Position numbers and translations under genes: made by a program. The notes under the pieces are model-generated. The model made no database searches. It saw only the letters and a program-made list of their open reading frames with translations, and was not told where the DNA came from. Shown here piece by piece: positions 49,846-59,799 of a stretch of DNA of 64,000 bases. Source of the stretch: Listeria cossartiae subsp. cossartiae (GTDB taxonomy: Bacteria; Bacillota; Bacilli; Lactobacillales; Listeriaceae); NCBI RefSeq assembly GCF_014224155.1, contig NZ_JAASUI010000001.1, positions 434,001-498,000 on the forward strand. The letters are read 5' to 3'. Each line of letters starts with the position of its first letter. Position 1 is the stretch's first letter.

Positions 49846-50310
49846 ATGAATAATGTTTCAATTGGCCAAATTTCGCAGTCCAAACAGACGAATGTAGTTA
49901 GGGGAATGCAAGAATTAAATCAAACACAACAACTTTATTTTGAACAAATGAAGGCAAACGGCAAGAAACAAACTCCTTCCCTGACTGAAATTAACGAACT
50001 AATTACGAATGTAACTGATAAAAAGTCACTCGTTGAAATGGATATGACGGTAGATAACGTGTTGAGCTATAAAAAAGCAGTCCAGACATTTTTGAATTTT
50101 TATGTAAATAATGTGATGGATTACGATAATATCGAAAGTCGTCATCCAAAATACGGGTTTTCGCAAAAAATGACGATTTTAAAACAAGTAGAAAAACAAA
50201 CCAATGAACTTGATGATGTAATGAATTTAATTGATACAAAAACTGGACATTTAGATATGCTAAACCGTATTGGTGAGATTACTGGCATGATTCTCGATGT
50301 CGTATTGTAG
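49846..50310 (+). CDS. DUF327 (YaaR-like) protein
   Basis: 154 residues, start behind GGGGGAAAAAGG. Helical; central VDNVLSYKKAVQTFLNFYVNNVM and C-terminal DLMNLIDTKTGHLDMLNRIGEITGMILDVVL-like end (pattern L..IGEI.GMILD) match the YaaR/DUF327 family. Function unknown in general; some members lie in flagellar clusters. First gene of the second flagellar unit. Confidence 0.65.
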   Translation: MNNVSIGQISQSKQTNVVRGMQELNQTQQLYFEQMKANGKKQTPSLTEINELITNVTDKKSLVEMDMTVDNVLSYKKAVQTFLNFYVNNVMDYDNIESRHPKYGFSQKMTILKQVEKQTNELDDVMNLIDTKTGHLDMLNRIGEITGMILDVVL

Positions 50311-50319
50311 GTGATGGGA

Positions 50320-50748
50320 ATGCAAAACGAATTAATCAAGCAATTAGAAAGCTTAATCGAAAAAAATGTCGAAGCGACCGAGGAAGCCAATTTATTAGGT
50401 GAATTATTGCAAGCGGAAAACTGGATAGAAGCTGAGGAGCACCAACTCGCACTCCAGCGCGAACTTGCCGCTTTACAAAATGAATATCAAGCTTTAAAAA
50501 CAATCATCGGCGAAGATAGCACGCTTCGAAATCTCCAAAAAACATGGACAGATGCAGAAAACGCCTTGATTGATGAGCGCAAAAAAATGCTACTAGAAAA
50601 AGAAAATCTTTTACGAGTGAGTGTTACTGAGAACCAAGTGAGGACGGAAATGCAATTAGCTTTTTCGGAACATATGGTAGACGTTATTACCGGGCATCAC
50701 GCGGAAACACAAGCCGAAAATAATATGATGATTAACGAGACTTTTTAA
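50320..50748 (+). CDS. FlgN-like export chaperone
   Basis: 142 residues from the ATG at 50320 (TAGGTGATGGGA). Coiled-coil, acidic (QLESLIEKNVEATEEANLLG; HQLALQRELAALQNEYQALK). FlgN size and shape, directly before flgK and flgL, its export clients. No motif is decisive. Confidence 0.7.
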   Translation: MQNELIKQLESLIEKNVEATEEANLLGELLQAENWIEAEEHQLALQRELAALQNEYQALKTIIGEDSTLRNLQKTWTDAENALIDERKKMLLEKENLLRVSVTENQVRTEMQLAFSEHMVDVITGHHAETQAENNMMINETF

Positions 50749-50767
50749 GGAAACGGAGGGATTTTTT

Positions 50768-52288
50768 GTGCGTTTAAGTGATTTTAATACGTCATTATCG
50801 GGCATGTCAGCGGCGCAAATCGCTAATATGGTCGCTCAGCAAAATATTAGTAATATGAATACGCCGGGGTACATTAGGCAAGCCGTGGATCAGACGGCAG
50901 TATACGGTGATGGAGGGCTTCTTGGCGGGAAACAAACGGGCTACGGGGTCAAAGTAACAGATATTAAAAGACTGACGAATACGGCTCTGACGACACAATA
51001 CAATAATCAAATCGCCAAACAATCCGCTTCGTTATACCAAAGTGGGGCGCTGAATCAAGCACTTAATTTATTTGGTACTCCCGGAAAAAATACGCCAAGT
51101 GATAATTTGGATAACTTTTTTACTGCTTGGGCGGCGCTAGCGAAAAATCCAGACCAAGCGACGAATACAACAGCACTTTTATCGAGCATGTCGATTTTTA
51201 CTGATCAATTAAACCAACTTCATTCGGGCTTAAAAGAATTAGAAACAACGATTGCGGCAGATACAGATGCAGCGATTCAAGATTTAAATTCATTAATTAA
51301 AAAACTAGGCAGCATCAATAAAGCTATCGGAAATGCCGGCTCCAATCCGCCGAACGATTTACTGAATCAACGTGATCAACTACTTAGCACGATGGCTGGC
51401 TATGCGGGGATTTCCGTTAGCGCCCACCCAAATAATCCTGATGTATACGATGTAACAATCGGCGGACGTCTCGTTGTTCAAGGTGACGAAACAACTGAAA
51501 TCACTTCCACTCGAACAGCGACAGGCTTTGAATTTTCCGTGGATGGGCAAAAACTCAACATGCCAGAAGGTTCGATCATTGCTTCCGTTCGCGTGAATCA
51601 AAATGAAATTAAATCCTACCAAGAAAAAATCGAAACTTTCTCGAATGGTCTAGCAAAAGCACTCGACGATATCCAAGTCAAAAATGTCAATAAAACAATG
51701 GACGACTTGCAAAAAATCAATGAAGCGCTTCAAGCTAACCCTAATGACGAAAAACTACTCAGCAACCGCGATGAACTTTTACGTCAACTGGAAAAATTCC
51801 CTGGCGTGACTCGTTCTGGAGATACGCTGACAATTGGCGGCGCGGACCATCCCATTGATACGCTTGGTACGAGTACATATGTCAACAATGTGAGTGATTT
51901 TTCGATACCCATTTTCACCCAAAGTTCTGGCAAATGGATCCTGAATCCAGCCATCACGAGTAATGCAGATAACAAGCCATTCCTAGGTGTTATCGCAGCG
52001 GATATTGCTTCCTTAAAAACCGATAAAAACATTCAAGGGACAACTTTCCCAAGTTTTATGGACGGAATTATTACCGAAGTTGCCACCGATGCGAGTAAAA
52101 GCAGTGCAACAGCGACAGCAGACACCCAAGCATTAAGCTCTCTTTCCGAGTCGAAATCATCTCTCGAAGGCGTTAATATCGATGAAGAAATGACAAATAT
52201 TATGCAATACCAAAGTTACTATGTTGCCAATACGAAAGCGATGAACACGGTGAATGATATGATGAAAGCACTTTTAGCTATGTTATAA
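50768..52288 (+). CDS. flgK: FlgK, hook-filament junction protein 1
   Basis: 506 residues from a GTG start behind ACGGAGGG. N-terminal axial motif (FNTSLSGMSAAQIANMVAQQNISNMNTPGY in pattern), long D2/D3 middle and C-terminal VNIDEEMTNIMQYQSYYVANTKAM. Near the middle it has helical repeats with RDQLLSTMAGYAGI-like blocks found in HAP1. Confidence 0.94.
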   Translation: MRLSDFNTSLSGMSAAQIANMVAQQNISNMNTPGYIRQAVDQTAVYGDGGLLGGKQTGYGVKVTDIKRLTNTALTTQYNNQIAKQSASLYQSGALNQALNLFGTPGKNTPSDNLDNFFTAWAALAKNPDQATNTTALLSSMSIFTDQLNQLHSGLKELETTIAADTDAAIQDLNSLIKKLGSINKAIGNAGSNPPNDLLNQRDQLLSTMAGYAGISVSAHPNNPDVYDVTIGGRLVVQGDETTEITSTRTATGFEFSVDGQKLNMPEGSIIASVRVNQNEIKSYQEKIETFSNGLAKALDDIQVKNVNKTMDDLQKINEALQANPNDEKLLSNRDELLRQLEKFPGVTRSGDTLTIGGADHPIDTLGTSTYVNNVSDFSIPIFTQSSGKWILNPAITSNADNKPFLGVIAADIASLKTDKNIQGTTFPSFMDGIITEVATDASKSSATATADTQALSSLSESKSSLEGVNIDEEMTNIMQYQSYYVANTKAMNTVNDMMKALLAML

Positions 52289-52299
52289 GGAGGAAAATG

Positions 52300-53175
52300 A
52301 TGCGAATTTCAACCAATCAACAAGCAAATTCAATAATTAACCAGTTGAACAATGTTTCAGGAAATCTGGCTAAATACCAACTGCAAGTGTCTTCTGGGAA
52401 AAAGTATGAATCCATGAGCGAAAACCCTGGTGCTACAGCGCAAATTTTATCCTATAATCATGTGCTTAGTCAGTTGAATCGAGAAAAAACAGACGTAACC
52501 GAAGCGAAATCGTTGTTAAATACAGCGGAAACTTCTCTTTCGTCCATGTCAACGTCGATGAACCGAGTGAACGCTTTGGTGCTTCAAGCAATCAACGGAA
52601 CGAGCGATAAAAATAATATGTCTCAGTCAGCCGAAGAAATTAAAGGCTTGCTAGACGTTCTTGTTTCTGTCGCTAACGCAGAAGATGATGGCAGATACGT
52701 CTTTAGTGGTTCAAGTACGAGCGTGAAGCCATTTACAACAGATAAAACGACCGGCGAAATCATCTACAACGGCACGACAGAAAATAAAAATTTCCGCGTA
52801 ACCGATACGTTACAAGTAGAAGTTTTCCATGACGGTAGCGCGCTGACAGATGTTTTTAACAACATTCAAAAAATCGTCGACGCAATGAAAAGTGGCGATA
52901 AAGATGCCTTGTCTGCCTTGCAAGAAACCAACAGCAAAAACATCGAAATTATCACGAATTCCATGACCAATATCGGGGGACAAAAAAACGGTGTTGCTGC
53001 CTACGATAATGTCCTTTCTAGCAAAATAACCGACTTTGCGGAACGAAAATCCAATGTCGAAGAAGTCAATATGCCAGAAGCCGTAAGTAATTTAAATAAA
53101 ACATCGATTGCGTACCAAGCCGCACTACAATCCAGTGTGATGGTACAAAAATTAAGCATCCTAAATTATATGTGA
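52300..53175 (+). CDS. flgL: FlgL, hook-filament junction protein 3
   Basis: 291 residues; of two adjacent ATGs I take the second (AAGGAGG 6 bp upstream). Flagellin-like termini (MRISTNQQANSIINQLNNV; NKTSIAYQAALQSSVMVQKLSILNYM in pattern), HAP3 type. Confidence 0.94.
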   Translation: MRISTNQQANSIINQLNNVSGNLAKYQLQVSSGKKYESMSENPGATAQILSYNHVLSQLNREKTDVTEAKSLLNTAETSLSSMSTSMNRVNALVLQAINGTSDKNNMSQSAEEIKGLLDVLVSVANAEDDGRYVFSGSSTSVKPFTTDKTTGEIIYNGTTENKNFRVTDTLQVEVFHDGSALTDVFNNIQKIVDAMKSGDKDALSALQETNSKNIEIITNSMTNIGGQKNGVAAYDNVLSSKITDFAERKSNVEEVNMPEAVSNLNKTSIAYQAALQSSVMVQKLSILNYM

Positions 53176-53186
53176 GGTGAAACCAA

Positions 53187-54476
53187 GTGGGAAGTTCAAT
53201 CGCAAGCAGTTTAATGGACCCAACGCAATATTATTCGCAATTTATTAGTCTGCAAAAAGCCAGTTTAGAAAAAGCGAAAACGCCATATCAAAACCAAATT
53301 TCCAGCTATCAATCACGTATTGACCTGTATGCCAGTTTGAAAAACGCGTTATCTGATTCGCTGAAAACGATGAGTTCTTTTACGACCTACGAAAGTAAAA
53401 CGAAACTTGCAACCTCATCAAATGAAACAAGTTTTACCGTGTCCTCAACTAGTAGCTCCATCAACGGCAGCTATTCCATCGAAGTCCAAAATCTGGCAAC
53501 AGCCGACACGTACAACAAAGCTGTGCCCGATATCGAAGCGAAAATCGGCGTCAGCGGCACCATCAAAATCAACGGCAAAGAAATCAAAATCGATGCCGAC
53601 AGCTCGATGAAAAACGTAATGAACTCGATTAATAGCGCCGGCGCAAAAGTAAACATTTACACGCTAGGCGAAAATATGGTCGTAACTGCTGCAACCACTG
53701 GTGTCGAAAATAGCATTAAATTCGAAGGTGACTCGGCTGTCCTTGATGCACTTGGTTTAGTCCAAAACTCACCTGATCATTTAGCTGCAGAAGATGCCAA
53801 ACTCCGCATCAATGGCGCGACCGTTACAAGCGCAACCAATAAAGTAACCAACTACATCCCAGGCGTGACCATCAACCTCAAAAAAGAAACCACTGGCGCT
53901 GAAAAACTAACCATCCAAGATCAAAGTGATGAAAAAGCAGCTAGCATGATTACCAGTTTTGTAAATACATACAATGCACTAACAAGCACAATGAAAACCT
54001 ACACGGGAAAAGGAACCATTTTACAAGCATCGGCTGCTGACCTGGAAGCAAATCGCGCATTAAATAACGTATTCCAACATAAAAAAGACGGAAATACTTT
54101 ATTCGATTTTGGCATTAGCGTCGACAAAGAAGGCGTACTTAAAGTCGATGAAACAGCAATGAAAAAAATGGTAGCAGAAGACCCGACCGCTGTGGAAAGA
54201 TTTTTCTTTGGCATTGGCGGAATCGGCGACGAACTATATCAATCTTTGAATAAAACATTTGGCTCGACTGGCTTTATCAGTGATGAAACGACCTCGATGA
54301 CGAATGAAATCAATAAATTAAATCTAAAACTGACCGACATAACTAGCAGAAATAATACCTTACTAACGAATATTACCGATCAGTACAACAAATGGCTCGA
54401 AATGATGCAAGCCATGCAAAGTGACGCAATGACCCTCGACGCACTAATCGACGGTATGAACAGTTCTAATAAATAA
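53187..54476 (+). CDS. fliD: FliD, filament cap protein
   Basis: 429 residues from a GTG start behind GAGGTGAAACC. FliD N-terminal SIASSLMDPTQYYSQFISLQ and C-terminal coiled coil with LNLKLTDITSRNNTLLTNIT. Hypervariable middle. Assembles the filament. Confidence 0.94.
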   Translation: MGSSIASSLMDPTQYYSQFISLQKASLEKAKTPYQNQISSYQSRIDLYASLKNALSDSLKTMSSFTTYESKTKLATSSNETSFTVSSTSSSINGSYSIEVQNLATADTYNKAVPDIEAKIGVSGTIKINGKEIKIDADSSMKNVMNSINSAGAKVNIYTLGENMVVTAATTGVENSIKFEGDSAVLDALGLVQNSPDHLAAEDAKLRINGATVTSATNKVTNYIPGVTINLKKETTGAEKLTIQDQSDEKAASMITSFVNTYNALTSTMKTYTGKGTILQASAADLEANRALNNVFQHKKDGNTLFDFGISVDKEGVLKVDETAMKKMVAEDPTAVERFFFGIGGIGDELYQSLNKTFGSTGFISDETTSMTNEINKLNLKLTDITSRNNTLLTNITDQYNKWLEMMQAMQSDAMTLDALIDGMNSSNK

Positions 54477-54494
54477 AAATGGTAGGTGAAAAAA

Positions 54495-54881
54495 ATGCAA
54501 GCTTGGAAACGATACACCCAAAATGAATTAAATACGAGCAACCCCATTAAAAACACCATTTATATATACGAACGCTGTATTATTGAATTTAAAAAATTAG
54601 ACAAAGCACTCGGACAACTACATTTTTCCGAAGCAGACCTTATTCTCGATAAAATGGAAAAAATCTTTGAAGAACTAAAATTACAATTAAATCCAGAAGC
54701 CGGGCAAGAACTTTACGATAACATTTTCGGCTTATATGAATGGATCTCCGAACAAATCCGCCAAATGCAACTACTCAAACAACCCGTTAATATCGATACT
54801 ATCATTCACGTCATCACGCAGCTCAAAGAAGGCTACGAGGGAGTGATGAAACATGAATCAAGCAAAGACACATTTGGCTGA
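54495..54881 (+). CDS. fliS: FliS, flagellin chaperone
   Basis: 128 residues from the ATG at 54495 (TAGGTGAAA). Helical FliS core: YTQNELNTSNPIKNTIYIYERCIIEF, then LGQLHFSEADLILDKME. Binds the FlaA C-terminus before export. Overlaps the next gene by 29 bp. Confidence 0.93.
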   Translation: MQAWKRYTQNELNTSNPIKNTIYIYERCIIEFKKLDKALGQLHFSEADLILDKMEKIFEELKLQLNPEAGQELYDNIFGLYEWISEQIRQMQLLKQPVNIDTIIHVITQLKEGYEGVMKHESSKDTFG

Positions 54882-55134
54882 ACTTAAAGCATTGTTTCAC
54901 TCGACGGGACAATTAAACGTTACGCTTGAAGAATATCAAACCAAACTAAATGAACTTTTAAAAAGCACCGAAGATTTGCCAAAAGACACAAAAGAAGCCA
55001 TTTTAAAAGAAACAAGGGAAGTGATTAATAAAGGTATTCTTTTCACCGAAAAACAATTAGAATCCACTGAAAATGCCTTTTCCGAAAATAAAAGTCGCAA
55101 TGCCGCCAACATGAATTATGCGAAATTTTTTTAA
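54853..55134 (+). CDS. FliT-like chaperone
   Basis: 93 residues, coiled coil (LNVTLEEYQTKLNELLKSTEDL, DTKEAILKETREVINKGILF). Position right after fliS and size fit FliT, the FliD chaperone; sequence match is not decisive. Confidence 0.6.
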   Translation: MNQAKTHLAELKALFHSTGQLNVTLEEYQTKLNELLKSTEDLPKDTKEAILKETREVINKGILFTEKQLESTENAFSENKSRNAANMNYAKFF

Positions 55135-55154
55135 AAGAAAGAAGGAAATGACAA

Positions 55155-55556
55155 GTGGAAAATTATACCACGCATATTGGTAACTACTTGAATTATCTCC
55201 AAACGGCCAACCAAGTAGTTTCAAATAATATCGCCAACGCCAATACGCCCAATTTTAAAGCAAGTGAAGCGAGTTTTGAGGAATCATTTGGCTCAAGTTT
55301 GCGCGCATCCGGTCAAAATAGCATCGAATCTACCGGAAACTTAACAAAAACAAACACAAAACATTTAGCTGGAACAAATACGGACGAAACAAACGCGAAA
55401 ATCACCACCAAAAGCGGCTCCATCAACGAAGACGGCAACAATGTCAACGTTACTTCTGAAATGATCAGCTTAACTAAAAATAACCAAATGTACGCGCTCG
55501 CTATCAGTGCACTCAACTATAATTCATCCATCAACACAGCAGCCCGTGGAAAGTAA
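55155..55556 (+). CDS. flgB: FlgB, proximal rod protein
   Basis: 133 residues from a GTG start behind AAAGAAGGAAATGAC. N-terminal rod motif HIGNYLNYLQTANQVVSNNIANANTPNFK in pattern (SNNIAN). Opens the flgBC-fliEFGHI block. Confidence 0.93.
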   Translation: MENYTTHIGNYLNYLQTANQVVSNNIANANTPNFKASEASFEESFGSSLRASGQNSIESTGNLTKTNTKHLAGTNTDETNAKITTKSGSINEDGNNVNVTSEMISLTKNNQMYALAISALNYNSSINTAARGK

Positions 55557-55567
55557 GGTGAACAACC

Positions 55568-55978
55568 ATGTTTGAAGGAATCAATACAAGCGGCTCCGCG
55601 TTAAATGCTGCGAAACAATGGATGGAAGTAAGCTCCAATAATATCGCGAATGCAGATTCAAGCGCCGCGCCTGGCGAAACACCATTCCTCAGAAAACGCG
55701 TCGTATTATCCGAAATTACGCCATTTGAAACAGCCTTAACCGGAACAAAAGGTGTCAAAGTAAGCGAAATCTCAAGCGACACCGGAAGCGTCAAACGTGT
55801 CTATGATCCAACCCATCCAAACGCCAATGAAGCAGGTTACGTCAACTACGCGAATGTCGATATGACAGCAGAAATGACCAATTTGATGGTTGGACAAAAA
55901 ATGTACGCGGCAAACACTTCTGCCCTACAAGCAAATGAAAAAATGATGGAAAAAGATTTAGAAATCGGCAAAGTATAA
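55568..55978 (+). CDS. flgC: FlgC, proximal rod protein
   Basis: 136 residues. N-terminal SGSALNAAKQWMEVSSNNIAN and C-terminal GYVNYANVDMTAEMTNLMVGQKMY, the FlgC pattern. 11 bp after flgB, behind AAGGTGAACAA. Confidence 0.94.
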   Translation: MFEGINTSGSALNAAKQWMEVSSNNIANADSSAAPGETPFLRKRVVLSEITPFETALTGTKGVKVSEISSDTGSVKRVYDPTHPNANEAGYVNYANVDMTAEMTNLMVGQKMYAANTSALQANEKMMEKDLEIGKV

Positions 55979-55994
55979 AGGAGTGTTTTAAGAA

Positions 55995-56291
55995 ATGGCA
56001 ATTGAAAGTATTAATGCAGCCAGCGTCTTGCCAAAAGTGACGCTTGGTGAAACCGCGAAAACAGACAATGCGACAGGTGCCGGAAATACCTTCACGCAAA
56101 TGCTGGATAGTATGAGTGATACCCAATCAAACGCGCAAAATTCCGTTTCCAACCTTTTAACAACAGGAGAAGGAAACGCAAGCGACGTACTCATTCAAAT
56201 GAAAAAAGCAGAATCAGAAATGAAAACTGCTGCGGTCATTCGTGATAATGTAATCGAAAGCTACAAACAGCTTTTAAATATGCAAGTGTAG
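55995..56291 (+). CDS. fliE: FliE, rod-MS ring junction protein
   Basis: 98 residues with the FliE C-terminal SNLLTTGEGNASDVLIQMKKAESEMKTAAVIRDNVIESYKQLLNMQV pattern (key residues DV...AE...RDNVIESY...L.MQ). Start behind AAAGGAGTGTTTT. Confidence 0.94.
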   Translation: MAIESINAASVLPKVTLGETAKTDNATGAGNTFTQMLDSMSDTQSNAQNSVSNLLTTGEGNASDVLIQMKKAESEMKTAAVIRDNVIESYKQLLNMQV

Positions 56292-56358
56292 CGGTTAGAC
56301 TAGTCGGGGGAGTTTTAGTCAATCGTCCACACGAGAAAAATGGAGCGAAGTTTTTAAG

Positions 56359-58011
56359 ATGGCAAAAATAAAAACAATGTATTCGAAATTGAAGAATTGG
56401 CACAAAGGCGCGATTTTAGTCGGCCTTTTTGTCGTAGTCACGGTGTTATTACTCTACATGAACACGCCCAAAACAGAAGTTACTCTTTATAAAAATTTAT
56501 CCGAAACGAGCCAACAACAAGTCACCGATCAATTAGCCAAAATGGGCGTTGATTATACCGTCGACAAAAGCGGCAACATTTTAGTCGATGAAAAAGTGGA
56601 GACACTCGTTCGCGACAAATTCGCAGACCTAGGCATTCCTTACACAGGTCAAGATGGCAATGATATTCTACTAAATAGCTCGCTAGGAGCCAGTGAAGAA
56701 GATAAAAAAATGCAAGAAAAAGTCGGCACGAAAGTCAATTTAGAAAAAGAAATCGTTCAAAGTTACGGAACGACCGTGGATAGCGCCTCGGTTCAGCTAA
56801 CGTTACCAGAATCGAGTTCGATTTTTGAAGAAGCGAGCCAAAAAGGAACCGCTGCAGTAACACTCAAAACCAAAAACAACCAAACACTAACAAGCGAACA
56901 AGTTCTCGGCATTCAGCGCACCGTCAGCGCGGCCGTACCAAATGTTGCCAGCGATGACGTAGCGATTATCGATACGAAAAACGGCGTTATCTCCGAAGCA
57001 GACACATCCAAAGAAGAGGGCAGCTCGGCCTATAAAAATGAAGTCGACATCCAAAACGCGATTGGAAAAAATGTGAAAACAGACATTGAAGGCACACTTT
57101 CTAGCATTTTTGCCTTAGATAATTTCCGCGTGAATACAAATGTCACCGTTAATTTTGACGAAATCAAACAAAATACCGAACATTATCCAAACGACGGCAA
57201 AGTCCGTAGCAACCAAAAAGACACATCAACAGACACATCGAGAGGTTCCGCAAACACCACCGAATCAGGCACCGCATCCAACGCAGACGTACCCAACTAC
57301 ACAGAGCAAAATGGCGATGACACCAACACATATACGAGCGAAAAATCAAGCGAAACAACCAACTACGAACTAGACTCTACCATTCAAGAAATCAAAAAAC
57401 ACCCAGCCCTAGCAAAAACGAATGTCGTTGTCTGGGTGGACCAAAATGCGCTAAATAAAAATGGCGTGGACATGGCCGAATTCACAAAAGCAGTCGGGGT
57501 TTCAGCAGGCTTAACTCCAAATATGAGAACCGAAGAAGCTGGCGCAGATGGAGAAGCAGCCGCGACACCAACATTCGAAGGAACGTTCCAAAACGGCGAT
57601 GTTACGATTATGCCAATCCAATTTTTAGATAACCAAACGCCAGTAGAAAAAGATACGACCGAAAAATCGGCACCAGCAAGCAAAGCCTGGATTTGGTGGC
57701 TCGCAGGAAGTTTACTATTTGCTCTTATCGCAGCGGGAATTATCGCCTACATCATCTTCCTTAAACGCAAAGAGCAGCTAGAAGAAGCGCTAGAAGCAGA
57801 AGAAAAAGATTATATCCCAGCCGAAGAAGCCATCATCCATCCCGAAGAACACCCAGATTTCCATTTCCAAACAGATGCATTCGATTTATCTGAACCAGAA
57901 TTAAAAGCTCGCAAAGAAAGCTTGAAAAATAAACTCGGTGAAATGGCCAAAGAAGACCCAGGCCGCGCCGCAGCAGTCATCCAAAAATGGCTCAATGAAA
58001 GGCAGGAATGA
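56359..58011 (+). CDS. fliF: FliF, MS-ring protein
   Basis: 550 residues. TM1 near residues 15-40 (KGAILVGLFVVVTVLLLYM), ring-building motifs (VTLYKNLSETSQQQVTDQL; EKEIVQSYGTTVDSASVQL), a low-complexity Ser/Thr/Asn stretch ~270-330, TM2 (WIWWLAGSLLFALIAAGIIAYIIF), and a C-terminal FliG-binding tail ending AAVIQKWLNERQE. The ribosome site (GGAG) is unusually far, 13 bp from the ATG. Confidence 0.95.
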   Translation: MAKIKTMYSKLKNWHKGAILVGLFVVVTVLLLYMNTPKTEVTLYKNLSETSQQQVTDQLAKMGVDYTVDKSGNILVDEKVETLVRDKFADLGIPYTGQDGNDILLNSSLGASEEDKKMQEKVGTKVNLEKEIVQSYGTTVDSASVQLTLPESSSIFEEASQKGTAAVTLKTKNNQTLTSEQVLGIQRTVSAAVPNVASDDVAIIDTKNGVISEADTSKEEGSSAYKNEVDIQNAIGKNVKTDIEGTLSSIFALDNFRVNTNVTVNFDEIKQNTEHYPNDGKVRSNQKDTSTDTSRGSANTTESGTASNADVPNYTEQNGDDTNTYTSEKSSETTNYELDSTIQEIKKHPALAKTNVVVWVDQNALNKNGVDMAEFTKAVGVSAGLTPNMRTEEAGADGEAAATPTFEGTFQNGDVTIMPIQFLDNQTPVEKDTTEKSAPASKAWIWWLAGSLLFALIAAGIIAYIIFLKRKEQLEEALEAEEKDYIPAEEAIIHPEEHPDFHFQTDAFDLSEPELKARKESLKNKLGEMAKEDPGRAAAVIQKWLNERQE

Positions 58012-58013
58012 CA

Positions 58014-59120
58014 ATGGCAGACACACTTAAAGAAACCCTAGAAGAAACAAACGCTGAATTAGAAACGGTTGAAACAGAAGAAACCGAAGAAAAAACAACC
58101 ATTTCAGCAGAATCAGGTATTTCCCGACGTGAAAAAGCCGCACTTATTATTTGGAGCCTTGATGAACAAATTGCGACTGAAGTGGTAGATTTGCTTCCCG
58201 ACGCATCCAAACAACGCCTTGCACGCGAAATGGCCAAAATGAAAGAAATGGACGGCGGCGCAGTGGAAGAAGCGACTAGAGAATTTTTAGGAGAATTAGA
58301 ACTTTTGTCTGGTGGCATTGCCAAACTTGACCGCGAACATTTACAACGCCTATTCCCAGATATGACCACGGAAGAACTAAACCAACTCATTTACGGGGTA
58401 GAAGCAGAATCACGTATCGGCGAAACCGCCCTAGATATTTTACGCGAAATTGATGACGTCGACTCCTTGTTTACAATCATCAGTGACGAATCACCACAAA
58501 CCATCGCGATGATTGCTTCCTACATGAAACCAGAAGAAGCCTCCAAACTACTAGCTTTACTGCCGGAAGAAAAAATGATCAACACCGTTATCGGTATCGC
58601 GAGCTTAGAACAATTTGATAGCGAAGTCATGCAAAACGTATCTAACTTACTAAGAATCAAGCTCGACACAATGTCGAATAGCTCGCTGAACAAAACAGAC
58701 GGCATAAAAAATGTTGCGAATATCCTAAACAACGTAACTCGCGGGTTAGAACGTACGATTTTCGAGCATCTCGACGCCGAACAAGCCGAACTTTCCGAAC
58801 GCATCAAAGAGAAAATGTTTATGTTTGAAGATATTATTCTGCTTGATAATATGACCTTGCAACAAGTGCTGGCCGAAATTCAAGACAACAACAAAATCGC
58901 CCGAGCACTCAAAAATGAAAAAGAAGAACTCAAAGAAAAAATCCTATCTTGCGTATCGAAAAACCGTCGCGATATGATTACCGAAGAACTAGAAGTCCTT
59001 GGTCCAATCAGACTTTCTGACGTCGAACAAGCCCAACAAGATATCGCCAATGTCGTCAAAAATCTGGAAAAAGACGGCAAAATAGTTATCCAACGGGGGG
59101 AACAGGATGTCCTTATCTAA
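58014..59120 (+). CDS. fliG: FliG, motor switch protein
   Basis: 368 residues; I take the ATG at 58014 (AAAGGCAGGA 7 bp upstream) over the one at 58008. N domain that binds FliF, EHPQ-like middle (SDESPQTIAMIASYMKPEEASKLL), and the C-terminal torque domain with LDNMTLQQVLAEIQDN and charged helix. Overlaps fliH by 14 bp. Confidence 0.95.
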   Translation: MADTLKETLEETNAELETVETEETEEKTTISAESGISRREKAALIIWSLDEQIATEVVDLLPDASKQRLAREMAKMKEMDGGAVEEATREFLGELELLSGGIAKLDREHLQRLFPDMTTEELNQLIYGVEAESRIGETALDILREIDDVDSLFTIISDESPQTIAMIASYMKPEEASKLLALLPEEKMINTVIGIASLEQFDSEVMQNVSNLLRIKLDTMSNSSLNKTDGIKNVANILNNVTRGLERTIFEHLDAEQAELSERIKEKMFMFEDIILLDNMTLQQVLAEIQDNNKIARALKNEKEELKEKILSCVSKNRRDMITEELEVLGPIRLSDVEQAQQDIANVVKNLEKDGKIVIQRGEQDVLI

Positions 59121-59799
59121 CCCACGAATCCCTAAAGGCAAAGTCACCTTATCCGATGTGAAAATGGAACTATTCTATTTAGATGACATAGAAGAAACCG
59201 AAGAAGTCGAGTCGCCATACACGAAAGAACTCGAACAACTTGAAACGCATCAAAAAGAACTCGAAAAGCACCTATCCGCTATCGAACTCGAACAACAAAA
59301 ACTCGCGCATGAAAAAGCGGCACTTGCAGCAGAACGCCAAGCTATTGAAGAATTAAAACAAACAGCCGCAGCCGAACTCGAAGCACAAAAACAAGCATTC
59401 GAACAAGAAAAAACACAAATCTACCAAACAATTACCGACTTCCTTTGGGATGAAAGCATCGACCTCGCAGAAAAAATTGTCCACCAAGCCATCGACACCC
59501 GCCAAATCAAAGTGTTGCCCATGCTAACCGAAGTCATCCAAAAACTCCCAGTTGCTTTCGACAAACTAAACGTCACCACTCATCCAGAAACATTAAAAGC
59601 CCTAAAAGAAGAAAACACCGGCACAAAATACGACTGGCTTTTAGAAAACATTCACTGGAACTTCGATATGCGATTAGATTACGGCGAATTTACCGTAGAA
59701 GAAGAAAAAGAATACTTCGACTACCGCATCACCGAAATATTCCAAACGCTCCACAAACAAAACGCTGAACGGAAAATTCTAGGAGGCGATAAACCGTGA
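59107..59799 (+). CDS. fliH: FliH, export ATPase regulator
   Basis: 230 residues. Long Glu/Gln/Lys coiled coil (KELEQLETHQKELEKHLSAIELEQQ; AERQAIEELKQTAAAELEAQ) and a C-terminal globular part (DFLWDESIDLAEKIVHQAID). FliH binds FliI and the C-ring. Starts within fliG (ATG behind GGGGGAACAGG) and overlaps fliI by 4 bp. Confidence 0.9.
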   Translation: MSLSNPRIPKGKVTLSDVKMELFYLDDIEETEEVESPYTKELEQLETHQKELEKHLSAIELEQQKLAHEKAALAAERQAIEELKQTAAAELEAQKQAFEQEKTQIYQTITDFLWDESIDLAEKIVHQAIDTRQIKVLPMLTEVIQKLPVAFDKLNVTTHPETLKALKEENTGTKYDWLLENIHWNFDMRLDYGEFTVEEEKEYFDYRITEIFQTLHKQNAERKILGGDKP